A stretch of 64,000 nt of DNA, taken from Lysobacter auxotrophicus. Its GTDB lineage: Bacteria; Pseudomonadota; Gammaproteobacteria; Xanthomonadales; Xanthomonadaceae. The position numbers were made by a program, and so were the translations under genes. A model generated the notes under the pieces. That model searched no databases and was not told where the DNA came from. It saw nothing but the letters and a program-made list of their open reading frames with translations. Positions 27,426 to 35,086 of the stretch are shown here, one piece after another. Within the stretch, counting starts at the first letter, position 1. Every line of letters begins with the position of its first letter. Location: contig NZ_AP027041.1 in NCBI RefSeq assembly GCF_027924565.1, forward strand, positions 3,658,001-3,722,000, read 5' to 3'.

Positions 27426-29077
27426 TGCTCAGCACCGGCTTGGGCAGGCAACAACTCCTCGATGTCATCCTCGCTCGCCGCCGGAGTGTCTCTCAGAAGC
27501 TTTCGCAGGTTCGACGAAATTTCATCTCGCAGGTCCTCGAATACCGCAGCCAGCTCCGGATTTGAGTTGTTGATTTCCGCGGCGGCAAAAGCCCAGAGGA
27601 GATAGTCGATGCCGTCAACTGTGTAGCCTTGCGAACCGGCCCGGAGGTACACCTTCTGGAAGAAGTCGTGATGCTTGTTGATTCGAACACTCACATGATG
27701 CCCGGACTGGTTCGGACTCCTTACGGCAGGCTCCCAAAGCAGGCCACTGGTCATGTCATCAACGGTCTCGACGTAAATCGACTTCACGTTGACGTTGTTT
27801 TCGACAGGAATATGAAGCTTGATGCCCTGACCAAGCCGGTTGTTGACGGTCGCAGTCTGAGTGGCGATGTCAACAGCCGATACTGAGGCCGTCTGGGTAT
27901 TTGATGCGGCGATGGTCTTGTTGGCGCTCTGATGATTGATAACCGTTTCCGCCGCAATGGTCCTTTCCTTGCGGCGATAGCGATTGTTGGCTTCATTCCT
28001 GAAAGGAGTGAGGATCTTGTCCAGCACTTCTTCCAAAGCTGGGTCAAACAGGACCTTCGACTTCTTCACGTCAATCTTGAAGGCCTCATCCAGCAGGTGG
28101 TCGAAATCGAATTCGACCCGGATGAGGGAGAAGTGGGGTTCGAGGTCGAACAGGCCGAGCCAGCCGCCCCAGTGGATCACTCGTCCTTCGCGGTATACGT
28201 AAAACCCCTGAGCCCGATTGGAGATCTTCGCAATCTTGTTTTCCTCATCGGTAAGGGTTTTCCGATGAGGAAGAATCCACGCCGCCAGCTTGGCTTCGTG
28301 GACTGATCCGTCTTCAACTTGGATTTTCAGGGCCCGCGCATGGGGCGGCAAAACCTGCTCGGACTTCTCTGGATAAAAAGGATTCCATGCCTGAACGGCC
28401 GTGCCATCGAGAGTGATCGAAACGTTCCGTTCACGCTTGTCCGTGGGATCAATAAAGCGATGAAACACCAGAGCGAGGTGATCGCGGAGCTTATTGACGC
28501 GTGTCCGGATCGCATTCTTTTCCTTGGTGCCGCCCGCTTCTTCGTAGTCCTTGTCGAGTAGCCTGTCGCACTTCGACCAGATGACCAGCGTGCCCTTGTC
28601 GCCGCACAGTTCGGAAAAATAAAAGTCGTCCGTTGGAGTGATTGGCTCCTTCAGCATTTCCCACTTGTTCTCCAACTCCACATGCTCCAGGTCCCAAGCA
28701 AGCTTTTCGAGCGGAGCCGAAGCGTCCTTGCGCGTAATGATCGTAAATTTCTTGCCGATGGAACTGGAGGCAGTTTTCAGGCCGAGTCCGAACTTGCCCA
28801 GACTTTTCAGATTTTGCCGTTTGGGAGCGCCATAGCGCATGGCATGAAACAGTTCGGATGAACTCATGCCAGAACCGTTGTCGCCGAAATAGACGAACTT
28901 CCGCCCGTCTTTTTCCAAGGTGACCCTGATGTTCACCTCGGTTGCGCCAGCTGCAATCGAATTGTCGACAATGTCGGCCGCTGCAGTGTTGAAGTCGTAG
29001 CCGGTATCCCTGAGCCCGTAGATCAGGCGTGACGGATCCGGAAGATTGGTCAAGTCCTGTGCTTCCGCGTGGCTCAT
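27422..29077 (-). CDS. MORC-type GHKL ATPase
   Basis: The 551-residue protein has a GHKL ATP-binding fold: the N box ADIVDNSIAAGA (residues ~35-46), DNGSGM (66-71) and GKFGLGLKTAS (94-104). After it comes an S5-like region and an Arg/Lys-rich C-terminal part. Prokaryotic MORC/MutL-like ATPases are known from restriction-modification neighbourhoods (Iyer, Abhiman and Aravind, 2008). The ATG at 29077 is chosen for its GGGGGAG ribosome binding site; a 22-residue longer form has none. It is the first gene of the eight-gene operon. Confidence 0.88.
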   Translation of the reverse strand: MSHAEAQDLTNLPDPSRLIYGLRDTGYDFNTAAADIVDNSIAAGATEVNIRVTLEKDGRKFVYFGDNGSGMSSSELFHAMRYGAPKRQNLKSLGKFGLGLKTASSSIGKKFTIITRKDASAPLEKLAWDLEHVELENKWEMLKEPITPTDDFYFSELCGDKGTLVIWSKCDRLLDKDYEEAGGTKEKNAIRTRVNKLRDHLALVFHRFIDPTDKRERNVSITLDGTAVQAWNPFYPEKSEQVLPPHARALKIQVEDGSVHEAKLAAWILPHRKTLTDEENKIAKISNRAQGFYVYREGRVIHWGGWLGLFDLEPHFSLIRVEFDFDHLLDEAFKIDVKKSKVLFDPALEEVLDKILTPFRNEANNRYRRKERTIAAETVINHQSANKTIAASNTQTASVSAVDIATQTATVNNRLGQGIKLHIPVENNVNVKSIYVETVDDMTSGLLWEPAVRSPNQSGHHVSVRINKHHDFFQKVYLRAGSQGYTVDGIDYLLWAFAAAEINNSNPELAAVFEDLRDEISSNLRKLLRDTPAASEDDIEELLPAQAGAEQ

Positions 29078-29771
29078 CTGGACACTCCCCCTTTGGCAGT
29101 TTGAATCGGACGATAACGTCGCGGCCAAGCGAAAGGCCGACACCGGATCGTCTCGGCGCTAACCGGCAAGCGCCTCCCCAGCCGATCCTCCCGAGGTTGT
29201 CGTCCGCGGTTCCAAGCGATATTACAGACAGGCGTCTCGAAAGTTGAGATGCCCGGTGTTGAGCCCACCTGGTGCGGTCAGGGGGATGGGTTAGCGGTTT
29301 GCGGCCTGATTGGCCCGCGCTTGGTTCCGAGTTACCCGAAGGGAGGGTTTTGGTCGAGGCTCACCGCAGCGGCGTTGTCGCGCATGGCCTCACGGTTCAC
29401 CTCGCACGGCTGCACCTCTGCACCGCCACAGCGTTGCGGAACAGGCCTTCACTGCGATGACCCGATTCCGGGTATCAAGTCACATGGCACTTTTCATGGT
29501 CAACGCGCCCATCCGCATGCGCAAATGTTGCTGGCGTCGCAGGGGTAGCAGCTGTCACCTTCGAGGCCGCACTCACTGATCGGCGAACGATTGAATCCCA
29601 GGTCTGCTCTGTCTGCATGTTGGTTAAAAAATACTGGTGTAACGGTACGTTATGGGAAGCAGATTCGTTGAACTAGTTGCACGACAGATGCGCGCCATTG
29701 CCAGTCGAGGTAGTAGGGGCAAAGCCGACGTGCACTAACCGTTTCCCATAGACATCGCCAAACCCACACCG
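29078..29771. other. Intergenic region between the MORC operon and the relaxase
   Basis: About 690 bp without a convincing gene: short open frames have no motif. It must hold the promoter of the minus-strand MORC operon. Eight-base inverted sequences TATGGGAA (29651-29658) and TTCCCATA (29743-29750) lie in the relaxase-proximal part and could belong to an origin of transfer, but this is weak. Confidence 0.4.
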
Positions 29772-29804
29772 AGCCGGCGAGGCCACCCTCGCTGGCTTTT
29801 TTTA
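29772..29804 (+). terminator. Terminator-like hairpin upstream of the relaxase
   Basis: A 10-bp stem with one G-T pair (29772-29781 with 29788-29797) is followed by seven T residues. It would end or attenuate plus-strand transcripts about 20 bp before the relaxase ATG. Confidence 0.6.
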
Positions 29805-29825
29805 TTACCAAGAGAGAATCAACCC

Positions 29826-30518
29826 ATGGAATCCCTGCACTTCGGCATCCGCAGCGGCAAGCGCGGTACTGCGACCGACCACCTGAACTACATCACCCGC
29901 GAAGGGTCCTACGCGGCCCGCAATGATCTGGTGGCAACGGGTCGCGGCAACATGCCGTCATTCGCGCTGGACCAGCCAATGCTGCTCTGGCAGGCATCCG
30001 ACCGGAACGAGCGAAAGAACGGATCGACCTTCCGCTCATTCACGATTTCCCTGCCCAACGTCCTGACGATCGAACAACTGACCGAACTGGCATGGCGGGA
30101 AGCCCGACGGCTGGCCGGGCCCAAGCCCTTCCAGTTCGCGCTGCACATGTCGCGCTCCTCGCTGCGGGACGAGCTCCACCCCCACGTGCATATCGTGATT
30201 TGCGACCGTGTACCGGACGGGATCGAGCGTTCACCAGAGCATATGTTCAAGCGTTACAACCGGAAGCATCCGGAAAAAGGCGGTCGCCGCAAGGACAGCG
30301 GCGGCAAGACACCGCAGGCGCTGCACAGTCATTTGACTGCGCAGCGCAAGGCTGCCGCCGAGGAGATCAACGCCGCCCTGGCCAAGTACGGACACGACCC
30401 CCGGGTCGACCATCGGACCCTACGGGAACGTGGCATCCACCGGGCACCTGAGCGCTATCTGGGTCCAGCACGGATCCGCACAATGACGACGGAAGAACGC
30501 GCGTCCTACGCTCGGTAG
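29826..30518 (+). CDS. Small MobA/MobL-like relaxase
   Basis: The 230-residue protein resembles the nicking domain of MobA/MobL-type relaxases: an N-terminal segment with the HLNYITREGSY motif and the catalytic metal-binding HPHVHIVICDR (HxH), followed by RYNRKHPEKGG. Full relaxases are often longer and carry a helicase or primase; this is only the relaxase part. An 'aagagagaa' ribosome binding site precedes the ATG. No coupling protein or mating-pair genes are in the window, so the element would be mobilisable rather than self-transmissible. Confidence 0.8.
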   Translation: MESLHFGIRSGKRGTATDHLNYITREGSYAARNDLVATGRGNMPSFALDQPMLLWQASDRNERKNGSTFRSFTISLPNVLTIEQLTELAWREARRLAGPKPFQFALHMSRSSLRDELHPHVHIVICDRVPDGIERSPEHMFKRYNRKHPEKGGRRKDSGGKTPQALHSHLTAQRKAAAEEINAALAKYGHDPRVDHRTLRERGIHRAPERYLGPARIRTMTTEERASYAR

Positions 30519-30843
30519 ACAATGCGCGGAAACTTTGAACCGGATGGCGATCCCATGCGCTGTTGCGACCCACTCTAGTCCTTGGGCCCGCTCAAGAAGG
30601 GGACGGCCTGCTGACCGGAATTCAGGACAGCGGGCCGCCAATGGCAGTGCTATTCGTGCCACGAATGGCAGGAATAGCAAGTTTTCAACCGCAGGGGCCA
30701 AAAAAACAGGACACGCGCCCTGACCGGGTGAGCGCCGTGGCGCTCACCCGGTCAAAGCCGCCAATCCCTCCAGTCGCTCCATCGTCCCCCCACCGTCTTT
30801 TGGCAATAGTTCGGGTGTCGCGTCTGTGTTGGACGAACAACGG
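30519..30843. other. Intergenic region with perfect palindrome
   Basis: This 325-bp stretch holds no gene I can support. Its notable feature is the perfect palindrome listed separately at 30721-30754. Confidence 0.5.
30721..30754. repeat. Perfect 34-bp palindrome between relaxase and radC-like gene
   Basis: Two 16-bp arms (30721-30736 and 30739-30754) are exactly complementary and are separated by only two bases. The left arm begins TGACCGGGTGAGCGCC. It lies between the convergent relaxase and RadC-like genes. It lacks a T-run, so it may be an origin-of-transfer, replication or protein-binding site as well as a terminator. Confidence 0.75.
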
Positions 30844-31341
30844 CTAGACCCAGCCCCTCGCCGCCATGCTGAGGCTCTGATGGCCGCCGACGATGACATG
30901 GTCGAGCAGGCGGATGTCCACCAGCGCCAAGGCCTGCTTCAGCCGTGCGGTCACCGCCCGGTCCGCCGCGGAAGGTTCGATCTCGCCCGAAGGATGGTTG
31001 TGGGCGACGATGACCGCCGCGGCATTGTGGCGCAGGGCTTGCTTGACGACCTCTCGCGGATGGACTTCCGCGCCATCCACGGTGCCGAGGAAGAGCTCGG
31101 CGTACTCGATCAGTCGATGCCGGGTGTCCAGCACGGCCGCGACGAATACCTCCCGTTCCCGGCCGCCCAGCTTGTCCCGAAAGAAGGCGCAGGCCACGTT
31201 GGGATCCTTGAACGACGTGCCGCGCTGCATGCGTGCATCCACGATCGAGTGCGCGGCTTCCAGGACCTGATCTGGCTGGGCCGGTTCATAACGGCGCGTC
31301 CGGCAGCGCACGTACAACGCTGGAGTCGACTGCATCATCAT
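30844..31341 (-). CDS. RadC-family JAB-domain protein
   Basis: The JAB/MPN metal-binding motif HNHPSGEIEPSAAD is complete, preceded by LGTVDGAEVHPREVVKQALR. RadC-like JAB proteins are common on plasmids and integrative elements; the activity is unproven. The start lies in a run of three ATG codons behind a GAGGAG ribosome binding site; the first (31341) gives 165 residues, but the second or third would be better spaced. Confidence 0.85.
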   Translation of the reverse strand: MMMQSTPALYVRCRTRRYEPAQPDQVLEAAHSIVDARMQRGTSFKDPNVACAFFRDKLGGREREVFVAAVLDTRHRLIEYAELFLGTVDGAEVHPREVVKQALRHNAAAVIVAHNHPSGEIEPSAADRAVTARLKQALALVDIRLLDHVIVGGHQSLSMAARGWV

Positions 31342-31364
31342 TTCTCCTCTTCGTGCTCCACAAC

Positions 31365-31395
31365 GCAGGAGGGGCGCTTGCGCGCCCCTTCCTGC
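31365..31395 (-). other. Hairpin upstream of the RadC-like gene
   Basis: A 13-bp stem with one bulged base (31365-31377 with 31382-31395) separates the small membrane-protein gene from the RadC-like gene. It has no T-run and may attenuate transcription or stabilise mRNA. Confidence 0.45.
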
Positions 31396-31423
31396 CACCG
31401 CCACTAGGACGTCACCTTTGCTA

Positions 31424-31627
31424 TCAGCCGACAGCGCGCGCGCCATCGGATGAGCCCGGCGACGACACCCGCTCGCCAACGATCTCTGCGCCGGAGCCTT
31501 CCGTCCCCACTACCTGTGCGGCATCGGCCGGGGCTACTACTGCTTTCGATTTGGTCCGGTCCAGATAGATCACCAGGCCATACAGCGCAAAACCGCATAC
31601 GACGGCACCACCAATTAGCTTCAACAT
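31424..31627 (-). CDS. Small single-helix membrane protein (67 aa)
   Basis: Residues 4-22 form a hydrophobic helix (LIGGAVVCGFALYGLVIYLD), followed by a polar tail. It lies in the same direction between the RadC-like gene and the coupled genes upstream. No family is recognised; position within the conserved element module supports it. Confidence 0.45.
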   Translation of the reverse strand: MLKLIGGAVVCGFALYGLVIYLDRTKSKAVVAPADAAQVVGTEGSGAEIVGERVSSPGSSDGARAVG

Positions 31628-31648
31628 CTTTGGTTTCCTCGTTGTTGA

Positions 31649-31768
31649 CTATCCGTTGCCGATGCGGGCGACCTTGTCCTGCAGCCGGTCACTGAGCCTG
31701 TCCGATCGGTCCTTCGCGTCGGTGGCCTGGGTCGTGGTCCCTGCTTCGGGATAGAACTCCTCTGTCAC
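31649..31768 (-). CDS. Small coupled ORF (39 aa, hypothetical)
   Basis: A GTG at 31768 overlaps the TGA stop of the next gene upstream (GTGA) and the frame runs 39 codons to TAG. The product is polar and helical, ending DRLSDRLQDKVARIGNG. The same 4-bp overlap pattern is used elsewhere in the window, which gives it modest support. Confidence 0.4.
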   Translation of the reverse strand: MTEEFYPEAGTTTQATDAKDRSDRLSDRLQDKVARIGNG

Positions 31769-32547
31769 CGCCGCACATCCTCATCCAGCTCCTCGAATGC
31801 GCCATTGGCGAAACCGCGCCTGGCCGCTTCATCCAGTGCCTCCTGGTCAAACCCGCTGCCCTTGCGCTGCGCGTCCTTTGCGTGGGCCTCGGCAATCGCC
31901 TGCTCCAACGTCATGCCGGTTCGCACCACCAGATCGACGTAGTAGATCGCCGCGCGATGGCTCATTGCCGTGCTTTTCCCCCGGAGCTTGAGCTCCAGTG
32001 GCATGCACGCCAGCCGCCCTCCGGAGACCGCGCTGAAGTACTGCAACCTGGCAGCGAGGGTCCGGATCGTGTTGAACGACGTGGTCCGCAACACGAAACT
32101 GCCCAAGGCATCCTCCTCGCCGTCGCCGACCACCGTGTTGAACCGGGCGTAGGCCTTGCACTCGCCGCCAGCGAATCGGCACAGGTCCGGCCCGAGGCAT
32201 GGCAGGGTTTCGATGCCCTCCTCTCCACCGCGTCGCCGGCAGCTTTCGCCGTTGCCTACGCACATCGGCCGGCCGGTGCTGCGGTCGAAGAGGGAGTAGT
32301 CGGCCCGCAGATTCAGCGATGGATCGTTGAACAGTAGGCGGACGGGGATGGACCGGAGCTTTCCGGCGCCATCCCGGCGCAGGAGCTCGTCCAGCGGGTG
32401 CAGCACCCAGCCATCCCGGTTCTGCATCTGGCTGGTCAGGGTGAACTGGTCGTCCTTCTCCGGCAGCCGCTTGCCGTTGCGCTCCACCACGCGCCCAATG
32501 GAAATCCGCCCGACCACCGGCGGCGTAATCGAAAGACCTTTCAGCAT
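31765..32547 (-). CDS. Plasmid/ICE 'hydrolase or metal-binding' protein
   Basis: The 260-residue protein contains a cysteine-rich centre: CVGNGESCRRRG, then LPCLGPDLCRFAGGECKAYA, likely a zinc or Fe-S site, then a SFNTIRTLAARLQYFSA helix. It belongs to a family annotated as hydrolase or metal-binding on plasmids and integrative elements, usually next to YqaJ, DUF932 and RadC genes as here. Its function is not known, though recombination directionality factor-like proteins share the general layout. It overlaps the YqaJ gene by 7 bp. Confidence 0.75.
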   Translation of the reverse strand: MLKGLSITPPVVGRISIGRVVERNGKRLPEKDDQFTLTSQMQNRDGWVLHPLDELLRRDGAGKLRSIPVRLLFNDPSLNLRADYSLFDRSTGRPMCVGNGESCRRRGGEEGIETLPCLGPDLCRFAGGECKAYARFNTVVGDGEEDALGSFVLRTTSFNTIRTLAARLQYFSAVSGGRLACMPLELKLRGKSTAMSHRAAIYYVDLVVRTGMTLEQAIAEAHAKDAQRKGSGFDQEALDEAARRGFANGAFEELDEDVRR

Positions 32548-33536
32548 GTCGCACTCCTTTCCGTTGATTCGACCTGGCGAGACAGCAGGAACCGGCGCGA
32601 GCCGGTAGTGGGCACGGTGTATCGGGCCGCAATGTCGGGGTGGTTTTCGGCCAGCTTTTTCGTATCGAGACGCGATCCGTCCTTGGCCCGCTTGAACGTC
32701 ACCAGGCCGTTAGCGAACGCCGCCTTGGAGGCGTCCCCCATGGCCTGCTGGATGAGCTGCTTCAGGCGCTCGGCTTCTCGCTCCTTGGCGGCGAGATCCC
32801 CCTCCAATTCCGCCAATGCATCGAACGCTTTGCCGAGCTCCACATCCGCGGTGAAGTCCACGGTAGTGTCGTTGCCTCGGTACAGGTGGCGTAGAGCACG
32901 GGCGGCGGACTCACTGCCGTCCGCAGGCGGCGGCGTGTCAGACTCGACGTAGCTCCAGAAATGACTCTCCAACACCATCAAGCGGGCGATGATTTCGTCG
33001 TCCCGCTCGATACGGTGGACCTCCAACTTCTGACCACAGAGCAGGACAGCGACGTCCGCCGCCGCCTTACCGGTCACCGCAAGCTGGTGGTGCACCTGGA
33101 GCTGGATGTACTCCGGCACCCCGTCTTTCCAGAGCCTCGAGCCGAACTCTCCGGCCGTCTTGCACTCCAGGATCTGCACATCGGGGCTTCCGACTACTTC
33201 CCGGTCGATGTTGGCCAACATGAAGGGCAGCGTCGGATGCTGGAGCACGGCGTTGAGCTTCCTGACCTTCCGGTTGGTCTTCTGCTGGTAGGCCACCGCC
33301 ACATACGGCTCCAGCAAGGTGCCCCAGAACCGGGGGTCGTCCATGCCCTGATGTTCGCCCGATGACACCTCCCGGCCGGTCTTTTCCAGCCACAGTTCCA
33401 GTTGGCTCTTGTACGGGTTCAAGCCGATGGCCGCGGCGGCGTCGGAACTGCCGATTCCGCCCTTGCGGACTTCCAGCCACTGCTCACGATCAAGCGCCCG
33501 GGTGTCAGCCAGGCGTAATGCACTTTGGGTCTTCAT
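32541..33536 (-). CDS. YqaJ-type viral recombinase / exonuclease
   Basis: The 331-residue protein has the lambda exonuclease-like PD-(D/E)XK core: GIGSSDAAAAIGLNPYKS, GTLLEPYVA, the ILECKTA motif (E-x-K) and YIQLQVHHQLAVTG. Such 5'-3' exonucleases feed single-strand annealing recombination on mobile elements. C-terminal residues ~230-290 are a coiled coil. It is upstream of the metal-binding protein in the same operon. Confidence 0.88.
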   Translation of the reverse strand: MKTQSALRLADTRALDREQWLEVRKGGIGSSDAAAAIGLNPYKSQLELWLEKTGREVSSGEHQGMDDPRFWGTLLEPYVAVAYQQKTNRKVRKLNAVLQHPTLPFMLANIDREVVGSPDVQILECKTAGEFGSRLWKDGVPEYIQLQVHHQLAVTGKAAADVAVLLCGQKLEVHRIERDDEIIARLMVLESHFWSYVESDTPPPADGSESAARALRHLYRGNDTTVDFTADVELGKAFDALAELEGDLAAKEREAERLKQLIQQAMGDASKAAFANGLVTFKRAKDGSRLDTKKLAENHPDIAARYTVPTTGSRRFLLSRQVESTERSATC

Positions 33537-33554
33537 CTCAATCCTCCAAAAGCA

Positions 33555-33580
33555 GACGCCCGCCCGTGGGGCCGGGCGTC
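33555..33580 (-). other. Hairpin between yqaJ-like and DUF932 genes
   Basis: Arms 33555-33562 and 33573-33580 (GACGCCCG and its complement) form an 8-bp stem. It may reduce transcript reading through from DUF932 into the YqaJ gene. Confidence 0.4.
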
Positions 33581-33604
33581 ATGGCGCGTTGATCAGTGGG
33601 GACT

Positions 33605-34561
33605 TCAGGACACCAGCTCGAGAGCCTCTTCCCAAGCCCTCTGCTTGATCTGCGCCCCTTGCCCAAACCACGCCGCGTCCCGACGGTGGTCGTCGCTGCG
33701 GGCCCTGCGGTGGTGATCCACGAACTCGGTGACGCTGTTGAGCAAACCCCACGCTGTTCCGCGGCTGGAAGCCAACATCGCGCCACGACCACCGCCGTCG
33801 TACAGCGCACGGACATTCGCCAGCGCCTGTTCGTTGACCACGCCCGCCTTCCCCTCCTGGACCTGGTAGGTCAGGACACGTCGCAACAGACCTTCGACAG
33901 TGTCGGGGTCGACCGGGCACTCCGCCAGCGCCTTCATCCGTGCTACGAAGCCATCCCACGACGAAACCGTGATCCCGAGCTGGCGTTTGACCGTGTCGGC
34001 ATCGAAGCGGCTACGGTGCGGCACCTTGATCGCACCGCTCGCACCAGTCAGAGCAACACGCAACGTGTTGTTGCAGACCACGCGAACGGACGTGAACTGG
34101 GCCGTGGTGGCCAACGACCCATCGCAGGCGGTGGCGAGAAGCAGATACCCATCCACCCGGTCTCGACCCTTGAGCACGATGCTCTGCCCCGTCCGAGCCA
34201 GTGCCCAGAACTTGCGCCCCTCGCGCAGGACGCCGGCGGTCTCCAGCTCGAATCCACTGTGGGCGGTCAGGTCGCGGTAAAACTCGAGCACCTCTCCGGG
34301 CTGGACAACCTTGAAGCGCTTACTGACGACGGCCAAGGGAGCCTTTGTGTCCGACCGATACAACACCTTCTGCTCTGGAAAAGCATTGATGACCCCGACA
34401 TTGTTGCTGCCCGAGATGTAGCGGACCTCTGCTTCTTCGATCGCCCAGTCCATGCCGGCCTGTTCCTTCCACACCTCGACCGGTTGCTGCGCAGCCAGTT
34501 TGTTGCCAAGGCCGTGCCACGGTTTCTCACCGGCATAGGCCATCGTTTGAACCAAGTGCAT
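33605..34561 (-). CDS. DUF932 (plasmid/phage-like) protein
   Basis: The 318-residue product shows the DUF932 signature: KPWHGLGNKL near the start, then RFKVVQPGEVLEFYRDL, LLLATACDGSLATTAQFTSV and RVVCNNTLR. The family is common on plasmids and ICEs beside YqaJ and RadC and may take part in recombination, which is not proven. The ATG at 34561 is chosen for its GAGGAAG ribosome binding site; an ATG 24 bp upstream is the alternative. Confidence 0.85.
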   Translation of the reverse strand: MHLVQTMAYAGEKPWHGLGNKLAAQQPVEVWKEQAGMDWAIEEAEVRYISGSNNVGVINAFPEQKVLYRSDTKAPLAVVSKRFKVVQPGEVLEFYRDLTAHSGFELETAGVLREGRKFWALARTGQSIVLKGRDRVDGYLLLATACDGSLATTAQFTSVRVVCNNTLRVALTGASGAIKVPHRSRFDADTVKRQLGITVSSWDGFVARMKALAECPVDPDTVEGLLRRVLTYQVQEGKAGVVNEQALANVRALYDGGGRGAMLASSRGTAWGLLNSVTEFVDHHRRARSDDHRRDAAWFGQGAQIKQRAWEEALELVS

Positions 34562-34591
34562 GTCGACTTCCTCGAATGGCGGCATAAACGC

Positions 34592-34621
34592 AGAAGGCCC
34601 GCCGATGAGGGCGGGCCTTCT
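34592..34621 (-). terminator. Hairpin upstream of DUF932 gene
   Basis: A 12-bp near-perfect GC-rich stem (34592-34603 with 34610-34621) lies directly before the DUF932 start codon and after the small 32-residue ORF. It may be a terminator for upstream transcription or an attenuator. Confidence 0.5.
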
Positions 34622-34640
34622 GTGATGCCAGCGGACTGGC

Positions 34641-34739
34641 TTAAGGCAGACGAATGTTTCGCTTGGTCAGAAGACCCACCAGAACCACAGTAGCCCACGT
34701 CAGCAGCTGGACAATCGTCTCCCTTGTGTCATTGCGCAT
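34641..34739 (-). CDS. Small hydrophobic ORF (32 aa, hypothetical)
   Basis: The frame reads MRNDTRETIVQLL and continues with a hydrophobic helix ending RNIRLP. It is the first possible gene of the DUF932-YqaJ-RadC run. There is no strong ribosome binding site, so support is weak. Confidence 0.25.
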   Translation of the reverse strand: MRNDTRETIVQLLTWATVVLVGLLTKRNIRLP

Positions 34740-35086
34740 GGCTCTGACCTTGCCGTGAGCGCTTGGGACGCAGCGCTCGGACGTGAAGCGAAGAACTCCT
34801 CCGCTTCAGGTCGGTATTAAGGGCTTGAAATATTTTTGGATCTCGGCGACGCCTGTCAGTGTCCGCCAGAAGCGAAGGCTGGTCGCGCTCTGAATAGATC
34901 TACAGGACGGAAGCGGCCAGCCTTTGTCACCACCGGCTTAGTGCAGCCGACGTCCAACTGTCACTCGACGGAGAAGACTTGTCGATTCATCCAAGCATGT
35001 CTGGGCAGTTGCGACCATCAGTTCGAATTAGACGTTACGGCCCGGAGAGTACTCGGACTTTCGTGCGTTCGGTCTGGACAGGTGCC
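34740..35086. other. Intergenic stretch, no gene seen
   Basis: Between the DUF932 operon and the downstream end of the subtilase gene, 347 bp contain only short open frames without motifs. An AT-rich patch near 34820-34845 could hold the promoter for the DUF932 operon. Confidence 0.4.
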
